A stretch of 64,000 bases of DNA from Undibacterium sp. 5I1. GTDB lineage: Bacteria > Pseudomonadota > Gammaproteobacteria > Burkholderiales > Burkholderiaceae_D. Below, piece after piece: positions 22,643 to 32,600 of this stretch (the first letter of the stretch is position 1; each line of letters opens with the position of its first letter). The notes under the pieces were generated by a model, which saw only the letters and a program-made list of their open reading frames with translations, had not been told where the DNA came from and did no database searches. Position numbers and translations under genes: made by a program. Location of the stretch: the NCBI RefSeq assembly GCF_034314085.1, contig NZ_JAVIWI010000001.1:1116001-1180000 (forward strand), given 5' to 3'.

Positions 22643-23158
22643 ATGGCAAGTGATACCAAAAACGTCAAGATTGGCGTTTGTAAGGTGATTTATGGCGGCG
22701 TTGATTTGGGCTATACCCAAGGCGGCGTCGAAGTAACAGTGAAAACAGACACTCATAAGGTGAACGTGGATCAGTTCGGCAAGACCACGATCAACGAATA
22801 CATCATGGGTCGTGAAGTGATGGTTAAAGTGCCATTGGCGGAAACGACATTAACGAACTTGGTAGCAATTATGCCAGGCGCAACTCTAGTTACAAATGGC
22901 GCAGACATTCACGTTGATGTAACTAACGCTATTGGTACTGATTTGTTATCTACAGCAAAACAGTTGCGTTTGCATCCTAAAGCTTTGCCTGACTCTAATG
23001 TAAGCGAAGACTTCGTGATTCCTTTGGCTGCAACTGCGGGTGGTTTGACGTTCGCATACAAGCTGGAAAATGAGCGCATTTTTAACTGCGACTTTACTGG
23101 CTACCCAGACCCAGTCACAGCAAAGCTTTTTGCTATCGGCTCTCCTGTTACGCCTTAA
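22643..23158 (+). CDS. Major tail tube protein
   Basis: The 171-aa protein is strand-rich with VIYGGVDLGYTQGGVEVTVKT near the start and NEYIMGREVMVKVPLAE in the middle, typical of siphovirus tube subunits that stack as hexamers around the tape measure. It has its own operator-promoter, an AAGGAG ribosome site and a terminator behind it, as suits an abundant structural protein. Confidence 0.85.
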   Translation: MASDTKNVKIGVCKVIYGGVDLGYTQGGVEVTVKTDTHKVNVDQFGKTTINEYIMGREVMVKVPLAETTLTNLVAIMPGATLVTNGADIHVDVTNAIGTDLLSTAKQLRLHPKALPDSNVSEDFVIPLAATAGGLTFAYKLENERIFNCDFTGYPDPVTAKLFAIGSPVTP

Positions 23159-23188
23159 CTGATTGGTCATTGACGACTGATTGAAGAA

Positions 23189-23218
23189 ACCGCCTCGCTG
23201 TCACAAGCGGGGCATCTT
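23189..23218 (+). terminator. Probable intrinsic terminator
   Basis: An 8-bp stem with one G-T pair (GCCTCGCT with AGCGGGGC) is followed within two bases by TCTTTTTG. Confidence 0.6.
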
Positions 23219-23240
23219 TTTGCTTAAAGAGGAAATTGAA

Positions 23241-23893
23241 ATGACGAAGATTTTAAACCTGGACAAATTAGACACAACATCGAACCGCGTTCTGAGTATC
23301 GGTGGCGTAGACCACAAAATTCATGAAATGACGGTGGAAAATTTTATCGTTACCACGCGCACTGTCGAGGCGTTATCAAAAGGCACCGTAAGCGTGGCTG
23401 ATCAAGTCGAAGCCACTCTGGATATGATTTTACGCAGCGTACCGACATTGGATCGAGCTTCTTTGTTCGGTCGCGGCTTGGCGCAGCTAAACGTGATTGC
23501 TGAGTTCGTTCGTGGCGAAAACGTGGATGAAGCGGAAGAGCGAACAGACGAAGCGGGAAAGTAGACGACTCGAAGGTTGAAGAAGTCGATTTCGGCTTCT
23601 TCTTCAGTCGAGTCATTCACTTTTATCACATAGGTTACATGGAAGCAAAACAGCTTCCAATAAAGACTTTCTGGCTACTGAGCGGGAACATCGACCGCAT
23701 TATGGCTCAGCAAGATATCCGGAATATGCAAGTGGCATGCGCTGGTCAATCAACAGATGAGCAATTGCAAGAATACAGGCAGCGTCTCGTGGTAGAGACC
23801 GGCACCATTGTCAAGATGGAGGCCATTACTCCACTCGATGCGAAAAGAGACGAATCAGGCTTCGCGCAATTAAAAGCGCTTTCTAACGCATAG
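23241..23893 (+). CDS. Tail assembly chaperones, short form and -1 frameshifted long form
   Basis: The short product (23241-23564, 107 aa) is the lambda G-type chaperone. Just before its TAG lies GCG-GGA-AAG, containing the heptamer G-GGA-AAG (23555-23561) that lambda uses for G/GT frameshifting. In the -1 frame the sequence stays open through the short stop to 23893, adding about 110 residues and giving the GT-type fusion. A hairpin with GAAGAAG/CTTCTTC arms follows 17 bases downstream as a likely stimulator. Position directly before the tape measure gene confirms the role. An internal ATG at 23639 is not needed. Confidence 0.88.
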
Positions 23894-23906
23894 TTTTGGA
23901 GTAGAT

Positions 23907-26900
23907 ATGGCATTAGGTAAGGAAATTAAGGTAGTTCTGACGCTGGATGATTCTGGCTTCACCTACAAGACTAAGTCGGCGCAGGATAGCGTCAAGTCGC
24001 TTGAGATTGGTCTAGGTGACTTTTCAAAATCTGCCGACCGCGTCGAGTCTTCAATTTCCAGCTTAGGCAAAAATGTTGACAGTTTCACTGCCGGCTTTCA
24101 ATCTCTGCAAAAAGGGCTGCAAGCCGCCGTTGACCAGTTGCAGAAAACTGTCGGCGGTATTCGTGAAGTAGATTCCGCACAAAGAGAAAGCGCAAAGGTT
24201 GCAAAAGATAGTGCGACTGCCATTATTGACGCAAAAAAGCGAACGCTTGAAAATGAATTGGCGAGCAATAGCAAGCTCTTAGCAGACAAGGCAAAGACTT
24301 TTTCAGAGTTGCGCAAGTTAGAGAATGACGAGCGCGCACAGTCAACTGCTGCGATGTTAAAAGCTGAAGAAGCTGAACGCAGGCTTGGTTCCTTTGGTGG
24401 CAAAAACGTCGTCAATGCCTCGTTAAATGATGCAGACCGTCATGAGCGTAGCGCAAATGCCATCCGTGCGGAGGTTCAACAGCTAGACCGCTGGATCATA
24501 GCCACTCGTCAAGAGCAAGCTGCTAGAGTTTCCGCAATTGCCGCTTTAGAAGCTGAAAAAGTCGCCGCAACATCAGCGGCGGCAGCTAAAGAAAACCTGT
24601 CTCGAATTGCCTTAGCAGTCGGTCGCAATAACGCGGCTGAAATGCAACGTCTTGCGAAGATGGTTGCCGCCACTCAAAAAGAAGCTAACGATACAGCGGC
24701 TAAATCAGCAAGCGACTTAACACGCTTAAAGAAGCAATATGCGGAGCAAGAAGTTCGCGACCGTGCAGACGCCGAGCGAGCTATTCGACAAGAAGCGGCT
24801 GAGACGGCTGCGCAACAAAAGCGTCAAGCAAGAGAGACTGCGGACGAACAACGCAGACAAGCCGAACAAGTCGCTCAAATGTGGAAGGGAATGGCGCAAG
24901 CATACGCGGGCGCTAAAATTGAAAAAGGTCTTGCGAACTCTGTTGATTCTGCCGACAAGTATCAACGCGAAGAGACGTTGCTAAAATCGCTCAACCTGCC
25001 AAAAGATCAAGAGGATTATGTTAAGCAAAAAGCTTGGGATGATTCAAAAGCTCTGAAATTTGCATCGTCCCTTGATATGGTGCGCGCACGTTTGGCTGCG
25101 ATTGGTGGTCTAGGTGAAAACAATGTAAAAGTTATTGACGAGCTTTTGCAGCATGCCGCAATGACGGCGCATAACATTCAGTCAATTACTGGCGATAAAT
25201 CTGCCGCAGGTTTTGAGAACATGATTCGGAATTTGTTTGGCGTTATTGAATCACGCCAGCAAACTAATGACCCGGCGGCGGCAAAAAGAACGCTCGACTT
25301 AGTTCAAAAGATTTATGTTGGGACAGGTCGTAAGATTGATATTGCCGACTTGGAGACTTTCTTACGTCGTGACGCACCTGGCGCCGATAAAATTTCAGAC
25401 GAAGGTCTTGCCAAAATTGTAGCCTTTCTTGATCAGGCAAAGGTGTCTGGTGGGCATGGTGCTGGCGGTGCTGGCGTATCAACCGTCGGCACGATGGTCA
25501 AAATGTTTCAAAAGATGGCCAACGGCGGAACTATGACCGAGCAAGGGGCCAAAGAGTTTGCCGACGCCGGCCTTATGGATCTTTCCGTCATTGATGGCAA
25601 GTCGAATAAACAAGCGATGAAAGCGCTTCGACAAGGCGGTTTAACTGTTGCGAGTTTGGCTAACGAAGATCCTGTAGGCGCATTAGAAAAGATTTCAAAA
25701 GCGGCATTGTCTTACATGACAAGGCCAGAAAATTTGAAAAAGTATTTTCCAGAAGGCGACACAAAGGACGGAATGGCGATTAAAAACGCCATGATGAAGT
25801 TCGCTATTGGCACAGGCTGGTCAACTAACGCCGTCGGTATGCTGACAACAGCAGGCAATAGCTCTGCAATGGAGCGAGCAAACGCAAGCGCGCATACGAT
25901 CATGAATTCCAAAGGAACGGAAGAAATGAACGACGACGTGATGAAAACGTATGCCGGCAATATTGACACCTTCAAAGCGTCTATGGAGAATTTAAAAATC
26001 TCAGTAGGCACTACGCTTCTGCCAATTTTGTCTGACGTAGCGAAAGCTTTGGCGGGCATCATTAATGCGGCAGGAGACTTTGCTAAAAATAACCCTATCA
26101 TGACTCAAGTGACGGCGATCGCAACTGGATTTTTCGGTGCCGCGCTTGCTGTAAAGGGCTTTGCGTCGATGTTCGGCTTACTTGGGCCAGCATCAACAGT
26201 TTTAAGCACTTTGGGATTGAGCTTCGGAAGAGTAGGCGCAGCCGCGTCTGGATTTAGCGCACTCGGCAGCACTGTAGCATCGACGGCGGCGATAGTAGGT
26301 CGCGGCTTTATGAGAATGATTCCTTATGTGGGGCTATTGATTGCTGCCTGGGACTTGACTAATCTTATCGCCAACTTTGAAGTTGGTGGGGTAAAAGTAA
26401 TAGATTGGGCTATCGGTTGGAGTGAACGTTTATTAACGTCATTTAAAAACGGTTGGCTAAACGTTCAAGCGATGTTTTCGGACGAAGCAAAGAAAACTAA
26501 GCTAATGGCCGAAAAAGCTCAGAATGATCTTGACCTTCAACGAGGTTTAAATGCTAACGGCATGGGAAAAAAAGCGCCAAATTCAGCACAAGCTCACGCT
26601 GATATGGTTGCGCAAGATCGCGAGCAGGCGGAAGCAGATGCGGCGAAAAATGCGCCAAGAAGCCCATTAAAAGTCAAACCGCCTTTAAAGGTTCAAGACA
26701 CTTCCAAGCTGAAAGATTTACTGAGCGGCAAAGATTCGACACGCGCCGAACGCGTTGATCCTCTTACTCGCGCACTCGAAACTGCCATTGGCGACAGCAA
26801 GTCCGAAACATTAAAGCTGGAGTCTCTTTATCGTGATACTCAAGGCGTTGCCGCGCTTCAAGAAGAGGTTTTTGCTGAGCTAAACGGCAAGCGCCTCGCT

Positions 26901-28271
26901 GGTGACTACAATGAAAACCGCGATAAAAATAAGCCAGTCTCGGAAGATAATACGAAGTTTCGTGCGCTTGTTGATGAAACTACTCAGAAGCGTTTGTTGG
27001 CAGAGCAAATTAAAGCCGTTACTTTTGCTAACGAGCGAGGAGCCGCAGCCAGCATAGAGGCGGATTCAGCGCTTGATCGTTTAACTTCTGGCAATATTGA
27101 AAAACAAACGGACGCTTTTCGGGCGTTGGGTCGTGAACTTGCGCGTAACGAGGCCCGACTAAAAGAAGGCACTAAAGAGTTTCAATATTACGAATACGCT
27201 AAAGCGTCGGCCTTGTATCAGCAATCGCGCTCAGATGCCATCAATTACGGTGCTGATTTGTCTGATAAGACGAACAAAATTAATGCCGAGAATATTCAAG
27301 ATCCTCGAACTAAGTTAGAGGAAGAGCTGCGTCTCACGAGAGAAACAGAGCAGGCGAAGTTTGATATTCGTATGACTACTCGTCAAAAATCATTTGACGC
27401 CGAACAGCAACGCATCAATAGCGAAATTGCGGCAGCGGCAGGAAGCGACGCCAGAACAGAAGCGGCGCTTGAGAAAAAGAAGTCTGCGGAACAGCAATTC
27501 AATACTGAGAGTGAGCAAATGACTGAAGCTCATACCGCCTTTTTAATCGCGCAAGCCGAGCAGCAACGCCTCGCTCTTCGTTCGCCTTTAGAGAAGCTGG
27601 TTGATGAATGGCGCATTACATACGACACCATTGGGCAGATCGAAGTGAACGCGGCAAATGGCTTTGTGTCGATGCTAACAAGCTCGCTTGGAACAGGGCG
27701 CATGGAAGTAAAGGGCTTTTTAAAGGCCATCTTAATGGATATTGCAAACGCAAAAATTAAAGAAGCGTTGGCAGAACCATTTAGAAATATCGCTGGCTCA
27801 GCCGGCGGATTATTAGCGCGGTTGTTCGGTTTGGGTGGTCCTAGTACGGCTGCTAACGCACCGTCCTCGCCTTTGATGGGTGGCGGTGAAATATCTGCTC
27901 CGGTCAATGTCGGTTCATGGGCTTTCGCTAACGGCGGAATCATGACTGATTTTGGCCCACTGCAATTGCGTAAGTACGCTGGTGGCGGTATTGCTAATAG
28001 CCCGCAGTTGGCGATGTACGGCGAGGCAGGCCCAGAGGCGTATGTTCCTTTACCAGACGGTCGAAGCATTCCTGTCACGATGAAGGGCGGTCAATCAGGC
28101 GGCGCAGCTCCGGCAGTGACGGTGAATGTGATTAACCAGACAGGGCAGCAAGCAAACGCGCAACAAGGTCAAATGCGATTTGATGGCAAGCAATATATTT
28201 TGGACGTAGTTATGACGGCAGCTAACCAACCAGGCGGCTTTCGTAGCGGTATGAAGGACGCATTGAAATGA
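23907..28271 (+). CDS. Tape measure protein
   Basis: At 1454 aa this is the longest tail-internal protein; it sets tail length and is ejected during infection. Residues 1-330 are coiled-coil rich (many Ala, Glu, Gln, Arg). Residues about 720-825 hold several hydrophobic, membrane-active stretches (TAIATGFFGAALAVKGFASM; IPYVGLLIAAWDL). Residues about 1130-1230 are again coiled coil, and the C-terminus has Gly-rich segments. It follows the tail chaperones and overlaps the next gene by four bases. Confidence 0.92.
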   Translation: MALGKEIKVVLTLDDSGFTYKTKSAQDSVKSLEIGLGDFSKSADRVESSISSLGKNVDSFTAGFQSLQKGLQAAVDQLQKTVGGIREVDSAQRESAKVAKDSATAIIDAKKRTLENELASNSKLLADKAKTFSELRKLENDERAQSTAAMLKAEEAERRLGSFGGKNVVNASLNDADRHERSANAIRAEVQQLDRWIIATRQEQAARVSAIAALEAEKVAATSAAAAKENLSRIALAVGRNNAAEMQRLAKMVAATQKEANDTAAKSASDLTRLKKQYAEQEVRDRADAERAIRQEAAETAAQQKRQARETADEQRRQAEQVAQMWKGMAQAYAGAKIEKGLANSVDSADKYQREETLLKSLNLPKDQEDYVKQKAWDDSKALKFASSLDMVRARLAAIGGLGENNVKVIDELLQHAAMTAHNIQSITGDKSAAGFENMIRNLFGVIESRQQTNDPAAAKRTLDLVQKIYVGTGRKIDIADLETFLRRDAPGADKISDEGLAKIVAFLDQAKVSGGHGAGGAGVSTVGTMVKMFQKMANGGTMTEQGAKEFADAGLMDLSVIDGKSNKQAMKALRQGGLTVASLANEDPVGALEKISKAALSYMTRPENLKKYFPEGDTKDGMAIKNAMMKFAIGTGWSTNAVGMLTTAGNSSAMERANASAHTIMNSKGTEEMNDDVMKTYAGNIDTFKASMENLKISVGTTLLPILSDVAKALAGIINAAGDFAKNNPIMTQVTAIATGFFGAALAVKGFASMFGLLGPASTVLSTLGLSFGRVGAAASGFSALGSTVASTAAIVGRGFMRMIPYVGLLIAAWDLTNLIANFEVGGVKVIDWAIGWSERLLTSFKNGWLNVQAMFSDEAKKTKLMAEKAQNDLDLQRGLNANGMGKKAPNSAQAHADMVAQDREQAEADAAKNAPRSPLKVKPPLKVQDTSKLKDLLSGKDSTRAERVDPLTRALETAIGDSKSETLKLESLYRDTQGVAALQEEVFAELNGKRLAGDYNENRDKNKPVSEDNTKFRALVDETTQKRLLAEQIKAVTFANERGAAASIEADSALDRLTSGNIEKQTDAFRALGRELARNEARLKEGTKEFQYYEYAKASALYQQSRSDAINYGADLSDKTNKINAENIQDPRTKLEEELRLTRETEQAKFDIRMTTRQKSFDAEQQRINSEIAAAAGSDARTEAALEKKKSAEQQFNTESEQMTEAHTAFLIAQAEQQRLALRSPLEKLVDEWRITYDTIGQIEVNAANGFVSMLTSSLGTGRMEVKGFLKAILMDIANAKIKEALAEPFRNIAGSAGGLLARLFGLGGPSTAANAPSSPLMGGGEISAPVNVGSWAFANGGIMTDFGPLQLRKYAGGGIANSPQLAMYGEAGPEAYVPLPDGRSIPVTMKGGQSGGAAPAVTVNVINQTGQQANAQQGQMRFDGKQYILDVVMTAANQPGGFRSGMKDALK

Positions 28272-28630
28272 GTAATCCGGTATTTCCAACGATGGACAAA
28301 AGTCAGGACTCCAAGTTCTATGAGAAGAGCTTGGAAGACCCATCTATGCAGTCTGAAATGGACGGCGGTTACGTAGTGTCTCGCGCTAAGCACACGCGAA
28401 AACCACGCCGGTCGTATAAAACAGGCTTCTCTAGCATTCTTAATGCTGATCGAATCAAGCTGGAGAATTTCTATGATTCAGTGAGAGGCGGCTCAGTTAT
28501 TTTTGATTGGGTTGATCCTGTTTCTGGCGATACGATACAGGTTCTTTTTGCCGACAAACTATCATTTAAGTATGTAGGTGTTGGCGCTGCTCAGCTATGG
28601 GACGTAACAATCTCGCTCAAACAGCCATAA
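28268..28630 (+). CDS. Minor tail protein, lambda M-like position (120 aa)
   Basis: The small protein follows the tape measure and precedes the L-type gene, the position of lambda M. It has a strand pattern with SGDTIQVLFADKLSFKYVG and ends LWDVTISLKQP, common in minor tail proteins of the tail tip. It begins on the tape measure stop (ATGA). Confidence 0.75.
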   Translation: MSNPVFPTMDKSQDSKFYEKSLEDPSMQSEMDGGYVVSRAKHTRKPRRSYKTGFSSILNADRIKLENFYDSVRGGSVIFDWVDPVSGDTIQVLFADKLSFKYVGVGAAQLWDVTISLKQP

Positions 28631-28634
28631 TTGA

Positions 28635-28663
28635 TTGATAAGTCAGTAGTGACTTAGTATAAT
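28635..28663 (+). promoter_or_regulatory. Operator-promoter, copy 11 (tail tip)
   Basis: TTGATA (28635-28640), a 17-base spacer containing AAGTCA-GTAG-TGACTT (28640-28655), then TATAAT (28658-28663). The ATG at 28672 lies 8 bases after the -10, so a leaderless or nearly leaderless transcript is expected. Confidence 0.75.
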
Positions 28664-28671
28664 AAGTCACT

Positions 28672-29304
28672 ATGGCTAAATCACTCTCTGTTGCAAGTGT
28701 TATTGAAAAGAACCGGCTGTCTTCGGATACGCCGTTTCTTATCTGTGTGGATATTGACGTAATCGACCCTGCGACGGGTTCAGTGGTGGAGACTCTACAC
28801 ATCGTCCGAAACACAGAGCTAATTCAATTCAACGGTTTTCAATATCAGCCCGCCTCTTTTGACATCGAGTTAAAAGAAGAGTCAGGCATACAGCAGACCG
28901 TCAAACTTTCAATCAGAGACTACTCTAAAGCGGTTCAGGCTCGCATGCAGAGCTACGGCGGTGGAGTCGGATTCTCTGTTTCAGTCATGGTCGTCAACGC
29001 AGGGGCATTAAACCAGCCGCCGGAAATCATCGAATATTTTGATGTGGTTGGCGCAGAGTCCTCTAACTACGTTTGCTCTTTCACGCTAGGCGCAGAGAAC
29101 AGCATCTCTAAAGCATTTCCTCGCAGACGCCAAGCTCGTGACTATTGCCAATGGCGTTACAAGGGCGATGAGTGCGGCTACAACGGCACATTAACTTCGT
29201 GCGACTTAACGCTTAAGGGTCCAAACGGCTGTGGCGCGCATGAAAACGTTATTCGGTTTGGCGCTTATCCGGGCATCAACACCAGAGACGTTAATTATGG
29301 CTAA
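28672..29304 (+). CDS. Minor tail protein L-like (DUF1833 plus Cys-rich C-terminus)
   Basis: Residues about 10-140 match the DUF1833-type minor tail fold (NTELIQFNGFQYQPASFDIE, then ARMQSYGGGV). The C-terminus has the four-cysteine pattern CQWRYKGDECGYNG, CDLT, CGAHEN, which in lambda L binds an iron-sulfur cluster. The protein belongs to the tail tip at the top of the J fibre. No ribosome site is visible; the promoter -10 is 8 bases upstream of the ATG. Confidence 0.85.
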   Translation: MAKSLSVASVIEKNRLSSDTPFLICVDIDVIDPATGSVVETLHIVRNTELIQFNGFQYQPASFDIELKEESGIQQTVKLSIRDYSKAVQARMQSYGGGVGFSVSVMVVNAGALNQPPEIIEYFDVVGAESSNYVCSFTLGAENSISKAFPRRRQARDYCQWRYKGDECGYNGTLTSCDLTLKGPNGCGAHENVIRFGAYPGINTRDVNYG

Positions 29305-29671
29305 TTTTAGCGATCTGATAGGCACTCCATTTAAAACGGGAGGGCGGGGTCCTGACTATTTCGACTGCTACGGCCTTGTAATGGAAATGGCTAAACGTGA
29401 CGGCATTGAGTTACCGGATTTTGGCACGCACAGTAATCAAGGTGTTATTTCGGCTCTGGTCGGCGCCAGTCTTCCGCAATGGGAAGAGGTAAGTCAAAAA
29501 GCTGGCGCGGTGGTGCTAATTCGCATCGGGCGTTACGTCTCTCATGTCGGCTACATGATTAACGACGACGAAATGATTCACTCTTGGGATCAAGCAAATG
29601 GCGTATCGACATTGAAAGTTGATACTTGGAAAAATCGTATTGTGGGATTCTATAAGCATGTCGGAAACTAA
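29297..29671 (+). CDS. NlpC/P60 cell-wall peptidase of the tail tip (lambda K-like)
   Basis: The 124-aa protein has the NlpC/P60 catalytic words: FDCYGLVME with the nucleophile Cys near residue 23, and RYVSHVGYMI with the His near 81. A later MIHSW is typical of the fold. Such tail peptidases cut peptidoglycan crosslinks during DNA entry. There is no JAMM domain as in full-length lambda K. Start is ATG at 29297, overlapping the L-like gene end. Confidence 0.87.
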   Translation: MANFSDLIGTPFKTGGRGPDYFDCYGLVMEMAKRDGIELPDFGTHSNQGVISALVGASLPQWEEVSQKAGAVVLIRIGRYVSHVGYMINDDEMIHSWDQANGVSTLKVDTWKNRIVGFYKHVGN

Positions 29672-32600
29672 GAAGTCACGTAAGCGCGTCAGCAAAGCGG
29701 TCAAGCAAGAGGTGCGAGTCATTCGTATCTTGAATCCATTTAACCCGCGTGAGTTCGCTAATGAAGTAGTAATATGGAGCGCTAAAAAGACGCTTAATGA
29801 CTACTTCCCGCTTGAAACTTCTGAGGTCGTAATATCGGTCAACGGCAAAGTAATTCCTAAAGAAAGCTTTGGTTCAACTTATCTTGATAATTCGGACAAT
29901 GTTGTCATTTGTCCTGTCCCAACGGGCGGCGGAGATAATAAACAGATTTTCGCAATAGTCGCAATGATTGCTATTGCGGTAGTGGCGCCTTACGCGGCGG
30001 GTGCATTAAGCTCAAGTTTAGGCTTAGGATTAACCGCCGGCAGCATTGGAATGGGCGCGTTGACAGCCGGCATTTCGCTCGCCGGCTCGCTGCTGGTGCA
30101 TGCTTTGTTTGCTCCAAGTGCGGCAACTCAAAACACAAACGCTTCCAGTTCAACCTATGGGATTGACGGAGCAAAAAATACGTCCATTGAGGGAATACCA
30201 GTTCCGGTCTGTTACGGCGAGTTTCGTACTGGCGGCAATATCATCAGTCTTCATACCGAGAATGACGGAGATACGCAAACGCTTTACATGTTGTTGTCTG
30301 CTGGAGAAGGCCCTGTTGCGAGCATTTCCGATGTAGAGATTAACGACAATCCAATTACGGACTATGTCAACATTGAAACTGTCGTTCGCCTAGGTGCGCA
30401 AGATCAGACTTCAATGAGCTGGTTCAATAATACAGTCACGCCACAAAACAAGAACGCCAAACTTACCGTTGACTACACTTATCACACGACGGTGGCAAAA
30501 ATTGATCAGTTCAGAATGGATCTGGTTGCGCCATCAGGTTTATGTCGAGTGAGCTTAACAGACGGCTCAAGCAGCGTAGTGACCGTACCAATCGATGCAG
30601 AGTATCGCCAAGTTGGTTCTACCGCTTGGCAATCACTAATCTCCGGTGACGAAATTAAAGAATGGGTTCCAGCAACCGCCGACAATAGTTCTAACCCTGA
30701 CGACGCCTCCGCTGCGGTCGCTAACGGCAATCGCGTTCCTGTTTATGAAAACAATATCAGTTTTAGCGGCAGTCAGCGTTCGGCAATGCGAAAGTCATTT
30801 ACTTCGCCAGTTTTAGCGCCTGCCAAGTATGAGATTCGCGTTAGACGAACTGCGCCAAAATCAACTGAAACAAACGTCATTGATGAGGTTTATTTATCCG
30901 ACGTTAATGAGATACAAAACGAGCTACTGACTTATCCTAATACAGCGATGTTGGGTGTGAAAGTGCTGCTTGGCGATCAGATATCTGGTCTACCAAAAGT
31001 CACCTTCATCAATGGCGGGCGCATTATCCAGGCATACGGCAAGCAGTCTGATAATGCTATCGAAGGATGGTATAGCGTTGCGTCGAAAAATCCAGCATGG
31101 ATTGTCTGGGATATGCTGACCAATCGACGTTTTGGCGGAGGTATGAATACGAACCGCCTGGATTTTATCGCTTTCAAAAATTGGGCAGCTTATTGCGACG
31201 ATCAGGCGCTAGAGTGGAATGGCATCATTGATTCCGAAATGAATGTATGGGATGCATGCCAATACGTGCTGCGAGTAGGGCATGCGCAGCTAGTCAATGT
31301 CGGCACTCGCTTTACCGTTGTGGTTGAGAAAGCTGCCGATCCGGTAATGATGTTCTCGGTCGCCAACATCGCAGCGGGAACGTACAAAGAGTCCTGGCTT
31401 GGGACCGCAGATCGTGCAAACGAAATTGATGTGACCTTCTTTGACAAGACGGACAGCTACAAACAAAGAACTGTCAAAGTCTATGATCCTGCTTCGCTAG
31501 TCGCTGGTAATAAGACGCGCAATTCCGCGATCACTCTATATGGCGTAGACAACTATGAAACCGCATTCAGAGAGGGCTTATTTCAGCTCAACTTGAATCG
31601 CTACATTCTAAAAACCGTATCATTTTCTGCGCCAATGGAAGCGGTGGCCTGTACAGTCGGCGACTTGATTTTAGTACAGAACGATATGACGGATTGGGCG
31701 GTAGCGGGGCGCTTTGACGTTGGTAGCACTACGTCCGTAGTGAAGCTTGACCGCGACGTAACAATGGAATCCGGAAAGCAATACAAGCTTTTGGCGATAC
31801 ATGATTCTGTTCAGCGCAGCTCTGGAATTATTCAAAACATTGCAGGCACCTCTATCTTTCTCACGTTGTTTGATGGCGTTCAGTCCGTCAAGCGCATTCA
31901 AAGTAATGGTCGTGATCTTCGCATCGCCGGAACCTTTGGCCAAGGCAATGGCGCCTATGGCGTTATTGTGGATGATGCAACTGGCTTAAAAGTTGGAGAT
32001 TCTTACGCGCTGTTCGACACTGACGTTATTGAAGAGTTTAACGTGGTTAATCGGGCCAACACCGGCTCCACGCTTACGCTACAGTCGCCTATGTCTGCGG
32101 CCCCTCAACAATACGTCAATTGGATGTTTGGCGAGACAAGTAAGGTTAAGTCTCCATTTAGAATTAAATCCGTTGCTGGCGGTCATGACTATCACCGAGA
32201 TATCGTTGCTTTGCAATACGATCCGCAAGTCTATGACTTCTCGCGTTATAGCTCAGTGTTGGCCCCTCCAGTACCAGTCGAAGGTTCTGCTATTGGCGCA
32301 TGTCGCAATCTTGAGGCATACGAAGAAACTTATGTGGCGGGTTCAAATATCGTAACGAAAGTTACGGCCAGTTGGCGCATCCCAGAGGTAGGTTTTTACG
32401 GTGGTGCCGATATTTACGTAAAGAAGAATGACGGCAAGCTTGAGAAGGTGGACAGTGCCAAAAACGGCACTTCGTACACTATTGGCGATGTTGCAAAAGA
32501 CGATGTTTTGACAATTCGTATAGTGGCATTTGATGTGTTTGGCAAGCGATCACTGTATGAGTCCGCGCCTCAAATAAACTATGTGGTTGTGGGTGAAATA

